DNA of 55,802 nucleotides from CAYVZZ01 sp964456185 (GCA_964456185.1 CAYVZZ010000002.1:1-55802), one strand, 5' to 3'; positions 16,404 through 25,974 are shown, counted from the first letter of the stretch. The notes: generated by a model not told the origin, from the sequence alone. Translations and numbers: made by a program.

Positions 16404-18251
16404 ATGCCACAACAAGGTAACTTGGCATTTGAGGAAACTGATGAGGCGCAACCGGTCATTTCTGCTGGTCTGCGCCCCATCGACTTGGCCTTAGCCGCTT
16501 TTTTGCAGAAACGTTACCCGACAGCCACTGCGGCGCATTGCCAGCTTGCTGCCTTAGTGAGCTACCAGCTCGCTCAAGGGCATTTATGCCTGCCCTTATC
16601 ACAACTGCCGACAGCCGCTAAACAAATTGGTTGGACATGGGCATCGCCGTATCTAACGGATAACCCACTCGTTAGCGATACCGGCGCTACGCCGCTGGTG
16701 CAGCAGCATGATCGGCTTTATTTGCAACGCTATTGGCAGCTTGAGGTAGATATTGCGCGAGCCATTGCCACGCGCCTTGCCACTTCCGGTTATGCGGCGG
16801 CCGATTTGGCGGATGACCTCAACCGCCTCTTTTCAGAAAATAACGTGTCGCCCGATTGGCAAAAGATTGCCTGTGCTCTGGCTTGTCGTAGTGGCATTGG
16901 CATCATCACGGGGGGGCCAGGCACCGGCAAAACCACCACGGTGGTGAATGTGCTGGCACTTATCCAGCAACAGCGCTTTCGGCGTCAGCAACGCCCTTTG
17001 CATATCCGCTTGGCTGCCCCCACAGGTAAAGCGGCAGCGCGCCTAACCGATTCCATTACTCAAGCATTGGACAAGCCCTATCTTGAGCCATTTGACACCA
17101 ATCACTTACCACGCCATGTCATTACCCTGCACCGCTTGCTTGGCTCGCGGCACAATAGCCGTCACTTTCGGCATCATGCCGATAACCCGCTGGCGGCCGA
17201 TTTAGTGGTGGTCGATGAAGCGTCTATGGTGGATATCGACACCATGCATGCGTTGTTAATGGCGTTACCGGCACATTGCCAGTTGCTGTTGGTGGGCGAT
17301 AAAGATCAACTCGCTAGCGTCGAGGCTGGTGCGGTCATGGCGTCGTTATGTGATACGGCCGATCAAGCCGCCTACACAGCCGACACGCTGACCTACATTG
17401 CCGAAGCCGGTTGCCATTATGAAACGGCACCACAAAACGGCTCCCGCTTGGCACAGCACACCACCAAACTTCGCAAAAATTGGCGGGCGGACGGGGTGCA
17501 AGGCATTATCAAATTGGCCGACGCCATTAACCAACAAGATGCAGCTTTAGTCGAGCAAACCTTTGCGACATATCCGGATACCGTTCAGCGCCACCCGCTT
17601 ACCGCCAAATGGCGTCAACAGCATCTTGTAGACAGTAAAAACGGCATCCGCACTTTGTTGCACCACATGCACGACACCCGTCCGACAACGGCGGAAGGTG
17701 CCGATGCCTGGGCAAAGACACTGTTAGAGAAGCTGGCCAACCAACAGCTCATCACCCCACTGCGGCATGGCCCTGATGGACTGGAAGCACTTAACCAACA
17801 AATTACTGATGTGTTATTCCGCCAACAGCTCATCGACAACCGCCAATGGTATGCCGGCCAACCGCTTTTAATCACCCAAAACCTGTATGACCTTGGGCTG
17901 ATGAATGGTGACATGGGCATCACGCTACTACACCCGACACTGGGGTTGCGGGTCGCTTTTATTCACAATAAAACGATACGCTGGGTGCTGCCGCAGCAGC
18001 TAGAAACCCGCAGCCAAGGTGGTTGGGCGATTAGTGTGCATCAGTCGCAAGGCTCGGAGTATGACCGCGTGTTGCTGCACATGCCGTCGCAATTATCGCC
18101 GGTGCTATGTAAAGAGCTGTTGTACACTGCGGTCACTCGCGCCAAGTCGGAACTGATCCTGCTGGAATCAGACAGCCATATTTTCCAGCAGGCATTACAG
18201 CAACGCACGCAGCGATATTCGGGGCTTTCTGCCCGTTTAGCCGCACTTTAA
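16404..18251 (+). CDS. recD: exodeoxyribonuclease V alpha subunit RecD
   Basis: RecD is the fast 5'-3' helicase motor of RecBCD. The 615-residue protein shows Walker A TGGPGTGKTTT at about residue 168, the DEASMVD motif, the QLASVEAGAV motif III region, and SVHQSQGSEYD and YTAVTRAKS near the C-terminus. It normally follows recB directly; here two unrelated genes intervene. The start is three bases after the small membrane-protein gene. Confidence 0.96.
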   Translation: MPQQGNLAFEETDEAQPVISAGLRPIDLALAAFLQKRYPTATAAHCQLAALVSYQLAQGHLCLPLSQLPTAAKQIGWTWASPYLTDNPLVSDTGATPLVQQHDRLYLQRYWQLEVDIARAIATRLATSGYAAADLADDLNRLFSENNVSPDWQKIACALACRSGIGIITGGPGTGKTTTVVNVLALIQQQRFRRQQRPLHIRLAAPTGKAAARLTDSITQALDKPYLEPFDTNHLPRHVITLHRLLGSRHNSRHFRHHADNPLAADLVVVDEASMVDIDTMHALLMALPAHCQLLLVGDKDQLASVEAGAVMASLCDTADQAAYTADTLTYIAEAGCHYETAPQNGSRLAQHTTKLRKNWRADGVQGIIKLADAINQQDAALVEQTFATYPDTVQRHPLTAKWRQQHLVDSKNGIRTLLHHMHDTRPTTAEGADAWAKTLLEKLANQQLITPLRHGPDGLEALNQQITDVLFRQQLIDNRQWYAGQPLLITQNLYDLGLMNGDMGITLLHPTLGLRVAFIHNKTIRWVLPQQLETRSQGGWAISVHQSQGSEYDRVLLHMPSQLSPVLCKELLYTAVTRAKSELILLESDSHIFQQALQQRTQRYSGLSARLAAL

Positions 18252-18321
18252 CGTGCACACTGATATTGCACAAAACACGTTCAACCGCCACTATATAGCC
18301 ATTCCAACAACAGGGTGTCAC

Positions 18322-18762
18322 ATGAAAAAGCTACTCACTGTTTTATTATTGAGCCTTTTTGCCTCGCCAGTAACTGCTCTGGCGGATTCGAATTACAGCG
18401 TTAAACCGGGAAAATGGGAAATTACCGTCACCATGCTGATGCCGGGCATGCCGTTTACCCCGCCGCCGCGCACCTTTCGACAATGCGTGACACCAGAGCA
18501 AGCCAGCTTGTCGATGAAAAAACAAATGCAGAAGACACAAAAATCAGGCTGCGAGGTAGAGTCGTTCGATTTTGCCCAGGGCGAAGGCCATTGGAAAGTC
18601 AGCTGTCATGGCCGCCATGCGGCATCGGGTGAGGGCTGGGTCACCATTAACAGCGATAAAACCCGCTACACCACCAAGACAGAAATCACCTTGCATGACA
18701 CGGGTGGCGGTACTATGACCATCAAAGGGGACGCGAGCTGGATTGGTAACTGCACGCCTTAA
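18322..18762 (+). CDS. periplasmic DUF3617 protein
   Basis: A 146-residue exported protein. MKKLLTVLLLSLFASPVTALA is a clear signal peptide with cleavage before DSNYS. The mature part starts with the family hallmark KPGKWEITVTM, has FRQCVTPEQA and paired cysteines (C-Q..., SGCEVE, VSCHG, GNCTP), and ends shortly after. DUF3617 has no known function. An upstream in-frame start at 18253 would hide the signal peptide, so 18322 is preferred. Confidence 0.82.
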   Translation: MKKLLTVLLLSLFASPVTALADSNYSVKPGKWEITVTMLMPGMPFTPPPRTFRQCVTPEQASLSMKKQMQKTQKSGCEVESFDFAQGEGHWKVSCHGRHAASGEGWVTINSDKTRYTTKTEITLHDTGGGTMTIKGDASWIGNCTP

Positions 18763-18782
18763 GGCTCCGCAGAATCGACCCC

Positions 18783-18812
18783 AAAAGGCGCATTTAGGTG
18801 CGCCTTTTTTGT
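18783..18812. terminator. bidirectional terminator
   Basis: Stem AAAAGGCGCA/TGCGCCTTTT with loop TTTAGG, with a T-run on the plus strand and matching A-run giving Ts on the minus strand. It lies between the convergent DUF3617 gene and the glutaredoxin-like gene and can serve both. Confidence 0.85.
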
Positions 18813-18832
18813 TACGTTTAAGCTGCTGCTTT

Positions 18833-19060
18833 TTAGCTTGGCTTAATAAATTGCTGCAGCTCTAATAAGCTAAACGGCCAATTCAATTCCGTATCGCCCT
18901 GCGCCACGACCGGAATACGCTCGCCATAGCGCTGCATAAGTGCATCATCATCGGCCACATCGATTTTGTTCAGTGCCTCTGCCGGTACCAGCATAAGCAG
19001 CAATTTCTCGGCTTCGTCACACAGGTGGCAGCCTTCGGTGAGATAAAAATCAAATGTCAT
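18833..19060 (-). CDS. glutaredoxin-like protein (DUF836)
   Basis: A 75-residue thioredoxin-fold protein. FYLTEGCHLCDEAEKLL carries the C-x-x-C pair (CHLC), and RIPVVAQGDTELNWPFS contains the cis-Pro (IPV) of the fold. The family is DUF836/glutaredoxin-like and its partner is unknown. The start overlaps the end of rlmL by 11 bases, so the two genes are translationally coupled. The open frame reaches 19210, but the fold starts at 19060. Confidence 0.85.
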   Translation of the reverse strand: MTFDFYLTEGCHLCDEAEKLLLMLVPAEALNKIDVADDDALMQRYGERIPVVAQGDTELNWPFSLLELQQFIKPS

Positions 19061-21176
19061 CGCGAATCTCGAAACAATGGTGAATGTCGGGGTGGCGAGA
19101 AAAGTCCTTATCCAACGTGGCACGGCTGATATCGCGCACCTGATACCAGCGGCTGATGTCGTCATCCAGTTTGAATTGACGGAAGTTGCACGAGAAGAAC
19201 AACACACCACCCGGTGCCAGTCGTTTCATCAAATCACGAATGAGTTCGGCGTGATCACGCTGCACCACGAAATCATCGCGGCCTTTACTGTTGGAAAAGG
19301 TTGGCGGATCACAGAAGATCACATCAAATTCATCGTGATTTTTTGTCAACCACCGGCGTACATCGGTGCATACCAAGCGATGGGCGGAACGAGAGAAGCC
19401 ATTCAGTGCCAAGTTGTTAGCTGCCCAGCCTAAATAACGCTTGGAGGAATCGACCGTGACACTGGCTTTGGCTCCACCCAGTGCGGCATGCACGGTGGCG
19501 CTGGCGGTGTAGGCGAACAAGTTTAAAAAGCGTTTGCCAGCCACTTCATTTGCCAAACGCAGACGCATCAAACGGTGATCAAGGAAAAGACCACTGTCGT
19601 GGTAGTCGCGCAGATTGACCAACAATCGCGCCTGCCCTTCGCGCACGATATCGTAACGCCCCTGCTCGCCCAGCTTGTGATACTGCTGATTGCCCTTTTG
19701 TCGCTCACGGGTACGCAGTAACAATTGTTCCCGGTGGCAGCCTAGGCTGGCGCGTACTGCACTCAGCGCCCAGTTACGCCGTTCACGCACTTTAATTTGC
19801 GGAATTTTGGCGGGTGCTTTCCATTCTTGCATCAGCACCTTGTCGCCGTAGATGTCCAAAGTGAAGTTGAACTCGGGCAAATCGCGGTCGTAAAGACGAT
19901 AGGCTTGGATATTTTGTTGTTTTAGCCAGCCTTTTAAATAGCGCCCGTTTTTGCGCAGGCGATTAAACAGCGGTTTGGCCTGTTCTTCCAGCTCAAACTG
20001 CGCTTCGCCTGGTTGCAGCAAGGTGGTTGGCGCGGATTTGCGGGGCAGATACTGGCGAATCCAATTCTTTTCGGCACCATTCAACAGCGTGTGCTGGCTT
20101 TCTAGCTGCATGCCACTGCGGTCCATTACTTCCACATTGGCACCCAGCAGGCTAACGCGCCAATCGGGTGCAAGCGATGCCACCTTGTGGCCTAGCGCTG
20201 CATGCAGCCAACCGGCGCTGGCGGCTTCTTCCAGCCGTTCGCCCCACGGGGGATTGGTGGCCACTAAACCCGCTGGCAGTTCGCGTCCGAAGTCGCGTTG
20301 TTTCAGTGCGCCCAGCTCGCGTTTTTCTACGTGGATGTCCTGCCATACCCCTGCCCGCTCGGCATTGGTGCGTGTGTTGCGTAACGCGCCTAGATCGGCA
20401 TCAAATCCTTTGATGAAGATGTCATCTGGCAAGGGCTGTTGTTGTTTTTCGGCTTCTTCGAGCAAGGCTGGCCAAAGATCTTGCGGGCAGCCACTCCACT
20501 GCTGAAAGCCGAAAAAGGAACGCAGACTGCCCGGGGCAATGCGACGCGCCATTAAGGCCGCCTCGATGAGTATGGTGCCGCTACCACAAAAGGGATCGAG
20601 CAAAGGTTTGTCGGCCTGCCAATCGGCACTGAGCAACAGCGCGGCTGCCAAGGTTTCACGCAGGGGGGCGCGGCCGCCAGCCAAGCGATAGCCGCGACGT
20701 TGTAGCGGCTCGCCAGACAGGTCAATAGATAGCTCGGCTTTTTCCGGCGTGACAAACAGGTGAATCGTCAAGGCGTTATGTGCCTTGGGGCTTAAATTAA
20801 GCTGCATGGGGGCGGCGGCAATAAAGTCTCGCGCCACAGCGAGCTTGTTGACCAACACCTTGCCGCTGGTTTCCACTTCCACGTGCACAGCATCGGCTTG
20901 GGCAATATGTTGTTGCCAATCAAAGGCTTCGGCCAAGGAAACTGCCGCCTCGCGTGCTGGCACCTCACAACTAACCAAACGGCACAGCACCCGCTCGGCC
21001 AAGTGCGAATGCAAACACACCCGCAGGGCGTCACGCAGGCTGCCTTGAAATAGCACCGCCGCCTCACCCTGTGGTGTTACTTCCAGTGACAGTCGAGCCA
21101 ATTCACTGGCCAATAATTTGGCCATGCCGGGCGCGGATGTAATGAGGACATCATGTTGTTGTGCCATATAAGTCAC
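19050..21176 (-). CDS. rlmL: bifunctional 23S rRNA methyltransferase RlmKL
   Basis: This 708-residue protein makes m2G2445 (RlmL part) and m7G2069 (RlmK part) in 23S rRNA. The N-terminal THUMP region is followed by the first methyltransferase with LLDPFCGSGTILIEAAL and the catalytic NPPWGERL, then the second with KRFLNLFAYTASATVHA and CDPPTFSNSK. The start is taken as GTG at 21176 because AAGAAGG lies five bases before it; ATG at 21167 is the alternative. Both catalytic domains look intact. Confidence 0.95.
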   Translation of the reverse strand: MTYMAQQHDVLITSAPGMAKLLASELARLSLEVTPQGEAAVLFQGSLRDALRVCLHSHLAERVLCRLVSCEVPAREAAVSLAEAFDWQQHIAQADAVHVEVETSGKVLVNKLAVARDFIAAAPMQLNLSPKAHNALTIHLFVTPEKAELSIDLSGEPLQRRGYRLAGGRAPLRETLAAALLLSADWQADKPLLDPFCGSGTILIEAALMARRIAPGSLRSFFGFQQWSGCPQDLWPALLEEAEKQQQPLPDDIFIKGFDADLGALRNTRTNAERAGVWQDIHVEKRELGALKQRDFGRELPAGLVATNPPWGERLEEAASAGWLHAALGHKVASLAPDWRVSLLGANVEVMDRSGMQLESQHTLLNGAEKNWIRQYLPRKSAPTTLLQPGEAQFELEEQAKPLFNRLRKNGRYLKGWLKQQNIQAYRLYDRDLPEFNFTLDIYGDKVLMQEWKAPAKIPQIKVRERRNWALSAVRASLGCHREQLLLRTRERQKGNQQYHKLGEQGRYDIVREGQARLLVNLRDYHDSGLFLDHRLMRLRLANEVAGKRFLNLFAYTASATVHAALGGAKASVTVDSSKRYLGWAANNLALNGFSRSAHRLVCTDVRRWLTKNHDEFDVIFCDPPTFSNSKGRDDFVVQRDHAELIRDLMKRLAPGGVLFFSCNFRQFKLDDDISRWYQVRDISRATLDKDFSRHPDIHHCFEIRDDI

Positions 21177-21466
21177 TGAAACCTTCTTTTGTCCGCCACG
21201 TCATCTGTGGCATATCAACCACTTTGGCTTGGGTGTCAAAGTGGTTTCGTTATGAATTTTGAGACTAGTTACGTCATATCCATATGCTGCTTTCTTCTTG
21301 GACATGCCCTGCGCGTCTTCCATACTGGAGTAGTCCATTTTATTTGGACAGATCGGCAAAGGAAACGCCGATACAGCCGACCTGGCATAAGGTGCGCCAC
21401 GAAGGCCACAGTCAGTCGCCGGTCGATCCTGATTTTCACACTGCAGACCAACGACAGGAAAGCGTC
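21177..21466 (+). promoter_or_regulatory. divergent intergenic region and rmf leader
   Basis: Region between rlmL (minus) and rmf (plus). A perfect 8-base stem CCACTTTG/CAAAGTGG (21219-21244) is followed on the plus strand by TTTCGTTATG. A second stem ATCGGC/GCCGAT (about 21354-21374) lies closer to rmf. No clear promoter boxes were identified. The first hairpin could be a leader attenuator for rmf or simply part of the divergent control region. Confidence 0.35.
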
Positions 21467-21673
21467 ATGAAAAGACAGAAGAGAGATCCATCGAAACGAG
21501 CTTACAGTAAAGGTTACAGCGCAGGCGTCAACGGCCGATCCCGTGACTTCTGCCCATTCAACAGTCTGATATGTCGCAGTAGCTGGCTCAACGGCTGGCG
21601 CGAAGGACGTACCGACCAGAATTATGGCATGGTAGGTGTTGCCGGTGTGCAAAACTTGAAAAACATTGGCTAA
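21467..21673 (+). CDS. rmf: ribosome modulation factor Rmf
   Basis: Rmf converts 70S ribosomes into inactive 100S dimers in stationary phase. The 68-residue product begins MKRQKRDPSKRA, continues KGYSAGVNGRSRDFCPF and SSWLNGWREGR, aligning over the full 55 residues of the E. coli protein. A 15-20-residue C-terminal extension (MVGVAGVQNLKNIG) is like that of pseudomonads. CAGGAAAG precedes the ATG. A longer open frame upstream is not supported. Confidence 0.95.
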   Translation: MKRQKRDPSKRAYSKGYSAGVNGRSRDFCPFNSLICRSSWLNGWREGRTDQNYGMVGVAGVQNLKNIG

Positions 21674-21690
21674 CCTACAACACCGCACTT

Positions 21691-21731
21691 GCCCGGCTAC
21701 TGCATATCCCGCTTAGCCGGGCTTTCTTTTT
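21691..21731 (+). terminator. rmf terminator
   Basis: Stem GCCCGGCTA/TAGCCGGGC (21691-21699 with 21714-21722) followed by TTTCTTTTT, 18 bases after the rmf stop. It also separates rmf from the convergent pyrD. Confidence 0.85.
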
Positions 21732-21740
21732 CCCAGCTTT

Positions 21741-22745
21741 TTACGCTTGCCACGCATCGACCGCATCGGCGATCAGCGCCGGCCCATGATAAATAAACCC
21801 AGTATATAGCTGCACTAAATCAGCGCCCAGCTGCTGTTTACGCGCCACGGCATTGGCATCGGTAATACCTCCCACGCCGATTAACGGCAAACGCCCATTC
21901 AAACAGCTATTTAACGTGCGCTGCGCTTCATCCGCCAGCGCATTTACCGGCTTGCCACTTAGGCCGCCCTGTTCGTTGCCGTGGGGCAGCTGCTCGACTC
22001 CAGTGCGGCTAATGGTGGTATTACTGACAATCACACCATCGATGCCGGATTCTACAAAGGCCTCGGCCATGGCAGCCAACGCATCGGCATCATTGTCCGG
22101 CGCAACTTTAACCACCAGCGGCACACGGCGGCCGGCTTGCTGGTCGAGCCGTGTTTGCGTGGCACGAGTTACATCCAACAAACGCAGCAGTTGATCGCCA
22201 TGTTGCAGCTTACGCAGCCCGGGGGTGTTGGGCGATGACACGTTCATCACCACATAATCGGCCTCGGCGTGTACGCGCTCCAAGCAATAGCAATAGTCAT
22301 CGGCGGCTTTGTCTTCCGGGGTGGTTTTGTTTTTGCCGACATTAATCCCCAGCACGCCATCAAAACGCCGTTTTCCCACGGCGCGCACCAGATAATCCAC
22401 CCCTTTGTTGTTAAAGCCCATGCGGTTAATGAGCCCTTCGGCGGCGGGCAGGCGAAACATGCGCGGCTTGGGATTGCCGGCTTGCGGTTTGGGTGTCACG
22501 GTGCCGACTTCAATAAAGCCAAAGCCCAATGCGGCCAGGCCATCAATGCAATCACCGTTTTTATCGAGCCCCGCCGCCAAGCCAACCGGGTTGGCAAATT
22601 CCAGCCCCCAAAGCGACACGGGTTTGCGCTTTTTTTGCGCCGGATAAAACGCCCCTGCGCCATGGCGCAGCATGTTGAGGGTGAGATCGTGGGAAAACTC
22701 GGGCGGCAGCGAAAACAACAGCTGGCGAGCTAGGGGGTACAGCAT
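21741..22745 (-). CDS. pyrD: dihydroorotate dehydrogenase (quinone), class 2
   Basis: Oxidises dihydroorotate to orotate with quinone as acceptor, the fourth step of pyrimidine synthesis, at the inner membrane. The 334-residue protein has the N-terminal membrane-associating helices (MLYPLARQLLFSLPPE) of class 2 enzymes, then FANPVGLAAGLDKNG, EVGTVTPKPQ.GNPKPR, INRMGFNNKG, and the catalytic-serine loop NVSSPNTPGLR. FMN-binding regions VSNTTI and LIGVGGI follow. Complete and intact. Confidence 0.96.
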   Translation of the reverse strand: MLYPLARQLLFSLPPEFSHDLTLNMLRHGAGAFYPAQKKRKPVSLWGLEFANPVGLAAGLDKNGDCIDGLAALGFGFIEVGTVTPKPQAGNPKPRMFRLPAAEGLINRMGFNNKGVDYLVRAVGKRRFDGVLGINVGKNKTTPEDKAADDYCYCLERVHAEADYVVMNVSSPNTPGLRKLQHGDQLLRLLDVTRATQTRLDQQAGRRVPLVVKVAPDNDADALAAMAEAFVESGIDGVIVSNTTISRTGVEQLPHGNEQGGLSGKPVNALADEAQRTLNSCLNGRLPLIGVGGITDANAVARKQQLGADLVQLYTGFIYHGPALIADAVDAWQA

Positions 22746-22798
22746 GGCAGTCTCGGCAAAGCGGAAATGCCGCGATTATACCGAAACGGCCAGTGGCA

Positions 22799-23146
22799 TT
22801 ACATGGTGTGGGTGGGGCGATCCGAATCCAGCGAACCGGCAAGATAGTTTTCAATGGTAACGCGCGCTTGATCACTCTGATCGGAAAACTGTACGCCAAT
22901 GCCTGAACGCTTGTTGCCTTGTGCCCCTTTAGGGGTAATCCAGACGACTTTGCCAGCCACCGGGATTTTCTCGCCCGCGTCCATGATGTTGAGCAGCATG
23001 AACACCTCGGCCCCCAGCTTATAGACTTTGTGCGTGGGGATAAAAATGCCGCCATTGCGCAAAAACGGCATATAGGCAGCGTACAAGATGCCCTTATCTT
23101 GAATATTCAGGTTGAGAATGCCGCCTTTGCCGCCGGGTGCCCGCAT
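22799..23146 (-). CDS. pilZ: PilZ domain protein, type IV pilus assembly
   Basis: A 115-residue protein closely matching PilZ of Pseudomonas: ILYAAYMPFLRNGGIFIPT, YKLGAEVFMLLNIMD, EKIPVAGKVVWITPKGAQGN and GIGVQFSD. Classical PilZ itself does not bind cyclic-di-GMP well; it supports type IV pilus extension through PilB and FimX. Located after holB exactly as in pseudomonads, 27 bases downstream. Confidence 0.92.
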   Translation of the reverse strand: MRAPGGKGGILNLNIQDKGILYAAYMPFLRNGGIFIPTHKVYKLGAEVFMLLNIMDAGEKIPVAGKVVWITPKGAQGNKRSGIGVQFSDQSDQARVTIENYLAGSLDSDRPTHTM

Positions 23147-23173
23147 GAGGTTATTCCTATTGTTATGAAATCA

Positions 23174-24199
23174 TTACGCTAATGCGTTGTTCTTAAGGGT
23201 AGTAGCGACGCCACTTGGCGTCAACATCCACAGCAACTGATCCAGCTGTAGTGTTTTATTGAGGTTCGCCGAGCGCTCCAGTCGTCCGACGGCTTCTTGC
23301 AGGCTGTCGTGCCAGCGGCTAAGCGCGCGGGCACCGATGCGGCGAATGAGCTCAATCATCTGTTGTAATGCCGCATCGTCCGGTTTTTGATGAAGAAAAC
23401 CCGAACGCAAGGCGTAATGTGCCCAATGGCATAACGCCTGCAAAAACTCGTGCTGCGGGTATTTAGCCAGTTGGCGACTGGCGGCGGATAAGGACGCGGT
23501 GCCGCCCGTCAATTGCAGCAACAGTGTCATCCACTCTTGACGTTGTTGGAACCAGTCGCTTTCCAGCACAGCGGCCGCTTGCAAAGGCGCACCGGCAGTA
23601 GCGGCCAATGCGGCTTCGGCAGCACCACTCTGCTGCCCTTGTTGCTGTAGCCAGGCCAAGGCATCTGCCATGCTGGGCGGTGCAAAATACCACTGCTGAC
23701 AGCGGCTTTTGATGGTGGGTAATAATAATTGCGGGCTATCGGCCACCAGCAATAGCAAAGTGCCATCGCCCGGTTCTTCCAACGTTTTCAGCAAGGCGTT
23801 TTGAGCGCTGCGATTCATGTGACAGGCCGGTTGCAGCAATACCAAGCGACGCTGCCCCATTTGGCCGGTTTTGGCACAAAAATCCACCACATCGCGGATT
23901 TCATTAACACGCAGCTGTTCACTTTTACCACTGGTTTCGGGGAACAGCACATCAGGATGACTGCCCACCTGCATCAGGTGGCACGACTGACATTTGCCGC
24001 AAGCACCCTGCGGTTGGGGGGCGTTACACAACCACAAGGCCGCAGCTGCGGCGGCAAATTGTCGTTTACCACAACCAGCAGGCCCCGCTAATAACAAGGC
24101 ATGTGGCAGGCGCTGCTGGGCAGTTTGCTGCAACAACCGCTGCCAGCTTTCGTCATGCCATTGCATCGGCTGACTCGCGGTATCAATGGGCTGCGTCAT
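23174..24199 (-). CDS. holB: DNA polymerase III delta' subunit
   Basis: Part of the clamp loader that places the beta clamp on DNA. The 341-residue protein contains LLLAGPAGCGKRQFA in place of a functional Walker A, the zinc-binding cysteines in CNAPQPQGACGKCQSCHLM, and SAQNALLKTLEEPG. The start overlaps the end of tmk by 17 bases. Confidence 0.94.
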   Translation of the reverse strand: MTQPIDTASQPMQWHDESWQRLLQQTAQQRLPHALLLAGPAGCGKRQFAAAAAALWLCNAPQPQGACGKCQSCHLMQVGSHPDVLFPETSGKSEQLRVNEIRDVVDFCAKTGQMGQRRLVLLQPACHMNRSAQNALLKTLEEPGDGTLLLLVADSPQLLLPTIKSRCQQWYFAPPSMADALAWLQQQGQQSGAAEAALAATAGAPLQAAAVLESDWFQQRQEWMTLLLQLTGGTASLSAASRQLAKYPQHEFLQALCHWAHYALRSGFLHQKPDDAALQQMIELIRRIGARALSRWHDSLQEAVGRLERSANLNKTLQLDQLLWMLTPSGVATTLKNNALA

Positions 24200-24824
24200 C
24201 GACTGCCTCCAGCAAATAGGTCATCACCGCGCCCAGCTGCTTGCTGACGCCGGTTTTGCAGGCGCCGCCATCAATCACAAAGAATCGCTCGGGCTCGGCT
24301 TTGGCGCGGCTCAGGTAACTGGCGCGTATGCGCTCAAAGAAGGCCCTGTCCTCTTGTTCAATGCGGTCGCGCTCGGCACGTTTATCGGCTCGCTCCAGCC
24401 CTTTTTCTACATCGATATCAAACAATATCGTCGCATCCGGGCGCAAATCCTGCTGGACTTGCTGCTCTAGCCAGGCGATTTGAGAATCTGGCAAGCCCCG
24501 CCCTGCTCCTTGGTAGGCATAGGTGGCATCGGTAAAACGGTCACACAACACCCAAGCACCGCGCGCTAAAGCGGGACGTATTTTTTGCTCGATATGCTGG
24601 GCACGCGCTGCGAATACCAACAATAACTCGGCCATATCGCTCACCGGCTCGTCATCTTGCTGTAGCAGGCACTCGCGAATGCGCTCGGCCACACCGGTGC
24701 CCCCCGGTTCGCGGGTGACTACTACGTCCTTTCCCGCCTTTTCGAGCCAGTCAACAATGAAAGTCAGTTGTGTGGATTTACCCGCCCCTTCAACGCCTTC
24801 CAGGGTAATGAATCGGCCTGTCAT
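24183..24824 (-). CDS. tmk: thymidylate kinase
   Basis: Phosphorylates dTMP to dTDP. The 213-residue protein has P-loop FITLEGVEGAGKSTQ, the DR(E/Y) region VVTREPGGTGVAERIR, and CDRFTDATYAYQGAGRGL. Its ATG overlaps the mltG stop by four bases. Confidence 0.96.
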   Translation of the reverse strand: MTGRFITLEGVEGAGKSTQLTFIVDWLEKAGKDVVVTREPGGTGVAERIRECLLQQDDEPVSDMAELLLVFAARAQHIEQKIRPALARGAWVLCDRFTDATYAYQGAGRGLPDSQIAWLEQQVQQDLRPDATILFDIDVEKGLERADKRAERDRIEQEDRAFFERIRASYLSRAKAEPERFFVIDGGACKTGVSKQLGAVMTYLLEAVDDAAH

Positions 24825-25891
24825 TTGGCGGCCTCCTGCGATTTTGCTTGCAATTGCTTCGCCGTGGGGGTCGAGCGGTAATTATCGCGGCGGTCGAGCT
24901 GATATTCACGCACCGCCGCATTGTGCTCGGCTAAGGTGCGTGAAAACTCATGGGTGCCGTTGCCGCGCGCCACAAAATACAGATTACCGGTTACGTCAGG
25001 GTGCAACGCCGCTTTAATTGCCAACCGGCTAGGCATGGAAATCGGGGTGGGCGGCAACCCGGCATTCCGATAGGTGTTATAGGGTGAGGGAACGGACAAA
25101 TCGCTTAGAGTGATATTACCGTTGTAATCGTCTCCCAGCGCATAGATCACCGTGGGGTCGGTTTGCAGGCGCATGCCTTGTCGCAGGCGTGCCACAAATA
25201 CACCGGCGATTTTCGGCATTTCGGCAGGCACGGCGGTTTCTTCTTCCACCAGAGACGCCATGATGAGGGCTTTGTAAGGGGTGTCGTATGGCAAATCGTC
25301 GGCACGTTCTGACCAAAGGGACTTGAGTGTCTGGCGGCGTCTATCGAGGGCGCGCTTCACGATGTCCAAATCACTGGAGCCCAAGGTATAAAAATAGGTT
25401 TCCGGTGCTAACAGCCCTTCGATACGGGACTTTTTGATATGGAGCGCATCCAGCAGTTGCTGACGCGACATAGTGGGTATTTTGTGTTGCAACGAAGGGG
25501 CGGTCGCGAGAGCGGCTTTAATCTGTCTCCAGTTCCAGCCGTCAACCAGGGTAAACGCATGTTGCAGCACATTGCCCTTATCGAGATCGCGCAGCACGTC
25601 AATTAAGCGGCTGCCTGGCTGGATGGGGTACTCACCAACTTGCAGATGCGTTGCCAGATGGGTGACACGGGCATAGGCTTGGCTGACCAAGCGCCGCCCC
25701 TGCTGCTGTGCCTCATTTTCACCCAAAACTTGTAATTGGTTTAGGGAATCAAGCACCTGCTCGAAACCCGTACCCGGCGTGATACGCAAGATTTGCTTTT
25801 GTTGCAACGGCAGCGGTGTATACATCAACCAAACCGCACAACCTGCCAGGATAATGGTGGCAAATAGGAAGGATTTAAAAAGCCATTTCAT
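24821..25891 (-). CDS. mltG: endolytic peptidoglycan transglycosylase MltG
   Basis: Inner-membrane lytic transglycosylase thought to end glycan strand growth. From the start at 25891 (MKWLFKSFLFATIILAGCAVWL) the 356-residue protein has one N-terminal membrane helix and a periplasmic YceG domain with the catalytic-Glu motif ASLVEEETAVPAEMPKIAGVF and LQTDPTVIYALG. A TTG 39 bases upstream (25930) keeps the frame open, but the membrane helix placement favours 25891. pabC, usually just upstream, is absent. Confidence 0.92.
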   Translation of the reverse strand: MKWLFKSFLFATIILAGCAVWLMYTPLPLQQKQILRITPGTGFEQVLDSLNQLQVLGENEAQQQGRRLVSQAYARVTHLATHLQVGEYPIQPGSRLIDVLRDLDKGNVLQHAFTLVDGWNWRQIKAALATAPSLQHKIPTMSRQQLLDALHIKKSRIEGLLAPETYFYTLGSSDLDIVKRALDRRRQTLKSLWSERADDLPYDTPYKALIMASLVEEETAVPAEMPKIAGVFVARLRQGMRLQTDPTVIYALGDDYNGNITLSDLSVPSPYNTYRNAGLPPTPISMPSRLAIKAALHPDVTGNLYFVARGNGTHEFSRTLAEHNAAVREYQLDRRDNYRSTPTAKQLQAKSQEAAK

Positions 25892-25945
25892 AAAGTGCCC
25901 GCTTAATGACGCGTGTAACAGTTTACGCAAGGCCCACCGTGATAC

Positions 25946-25966
25946 AACCCGCAGCTAGTGCGGGTT
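25946..25966 (-). terminator. hairpin after fabF
   Basis: Perfect 8-base stem AACCCGCA/TGCGGGTT with a 5-base loop, nine bases beyond the fabF stop. The minus-strand tail GTATC lacks a T-run, so it may weaken rather than stop transcription into mltG. It sits where pabC would be in related genomes. Confidence 0.45.
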
Positions 25967-25974
25967 TAATCGCA

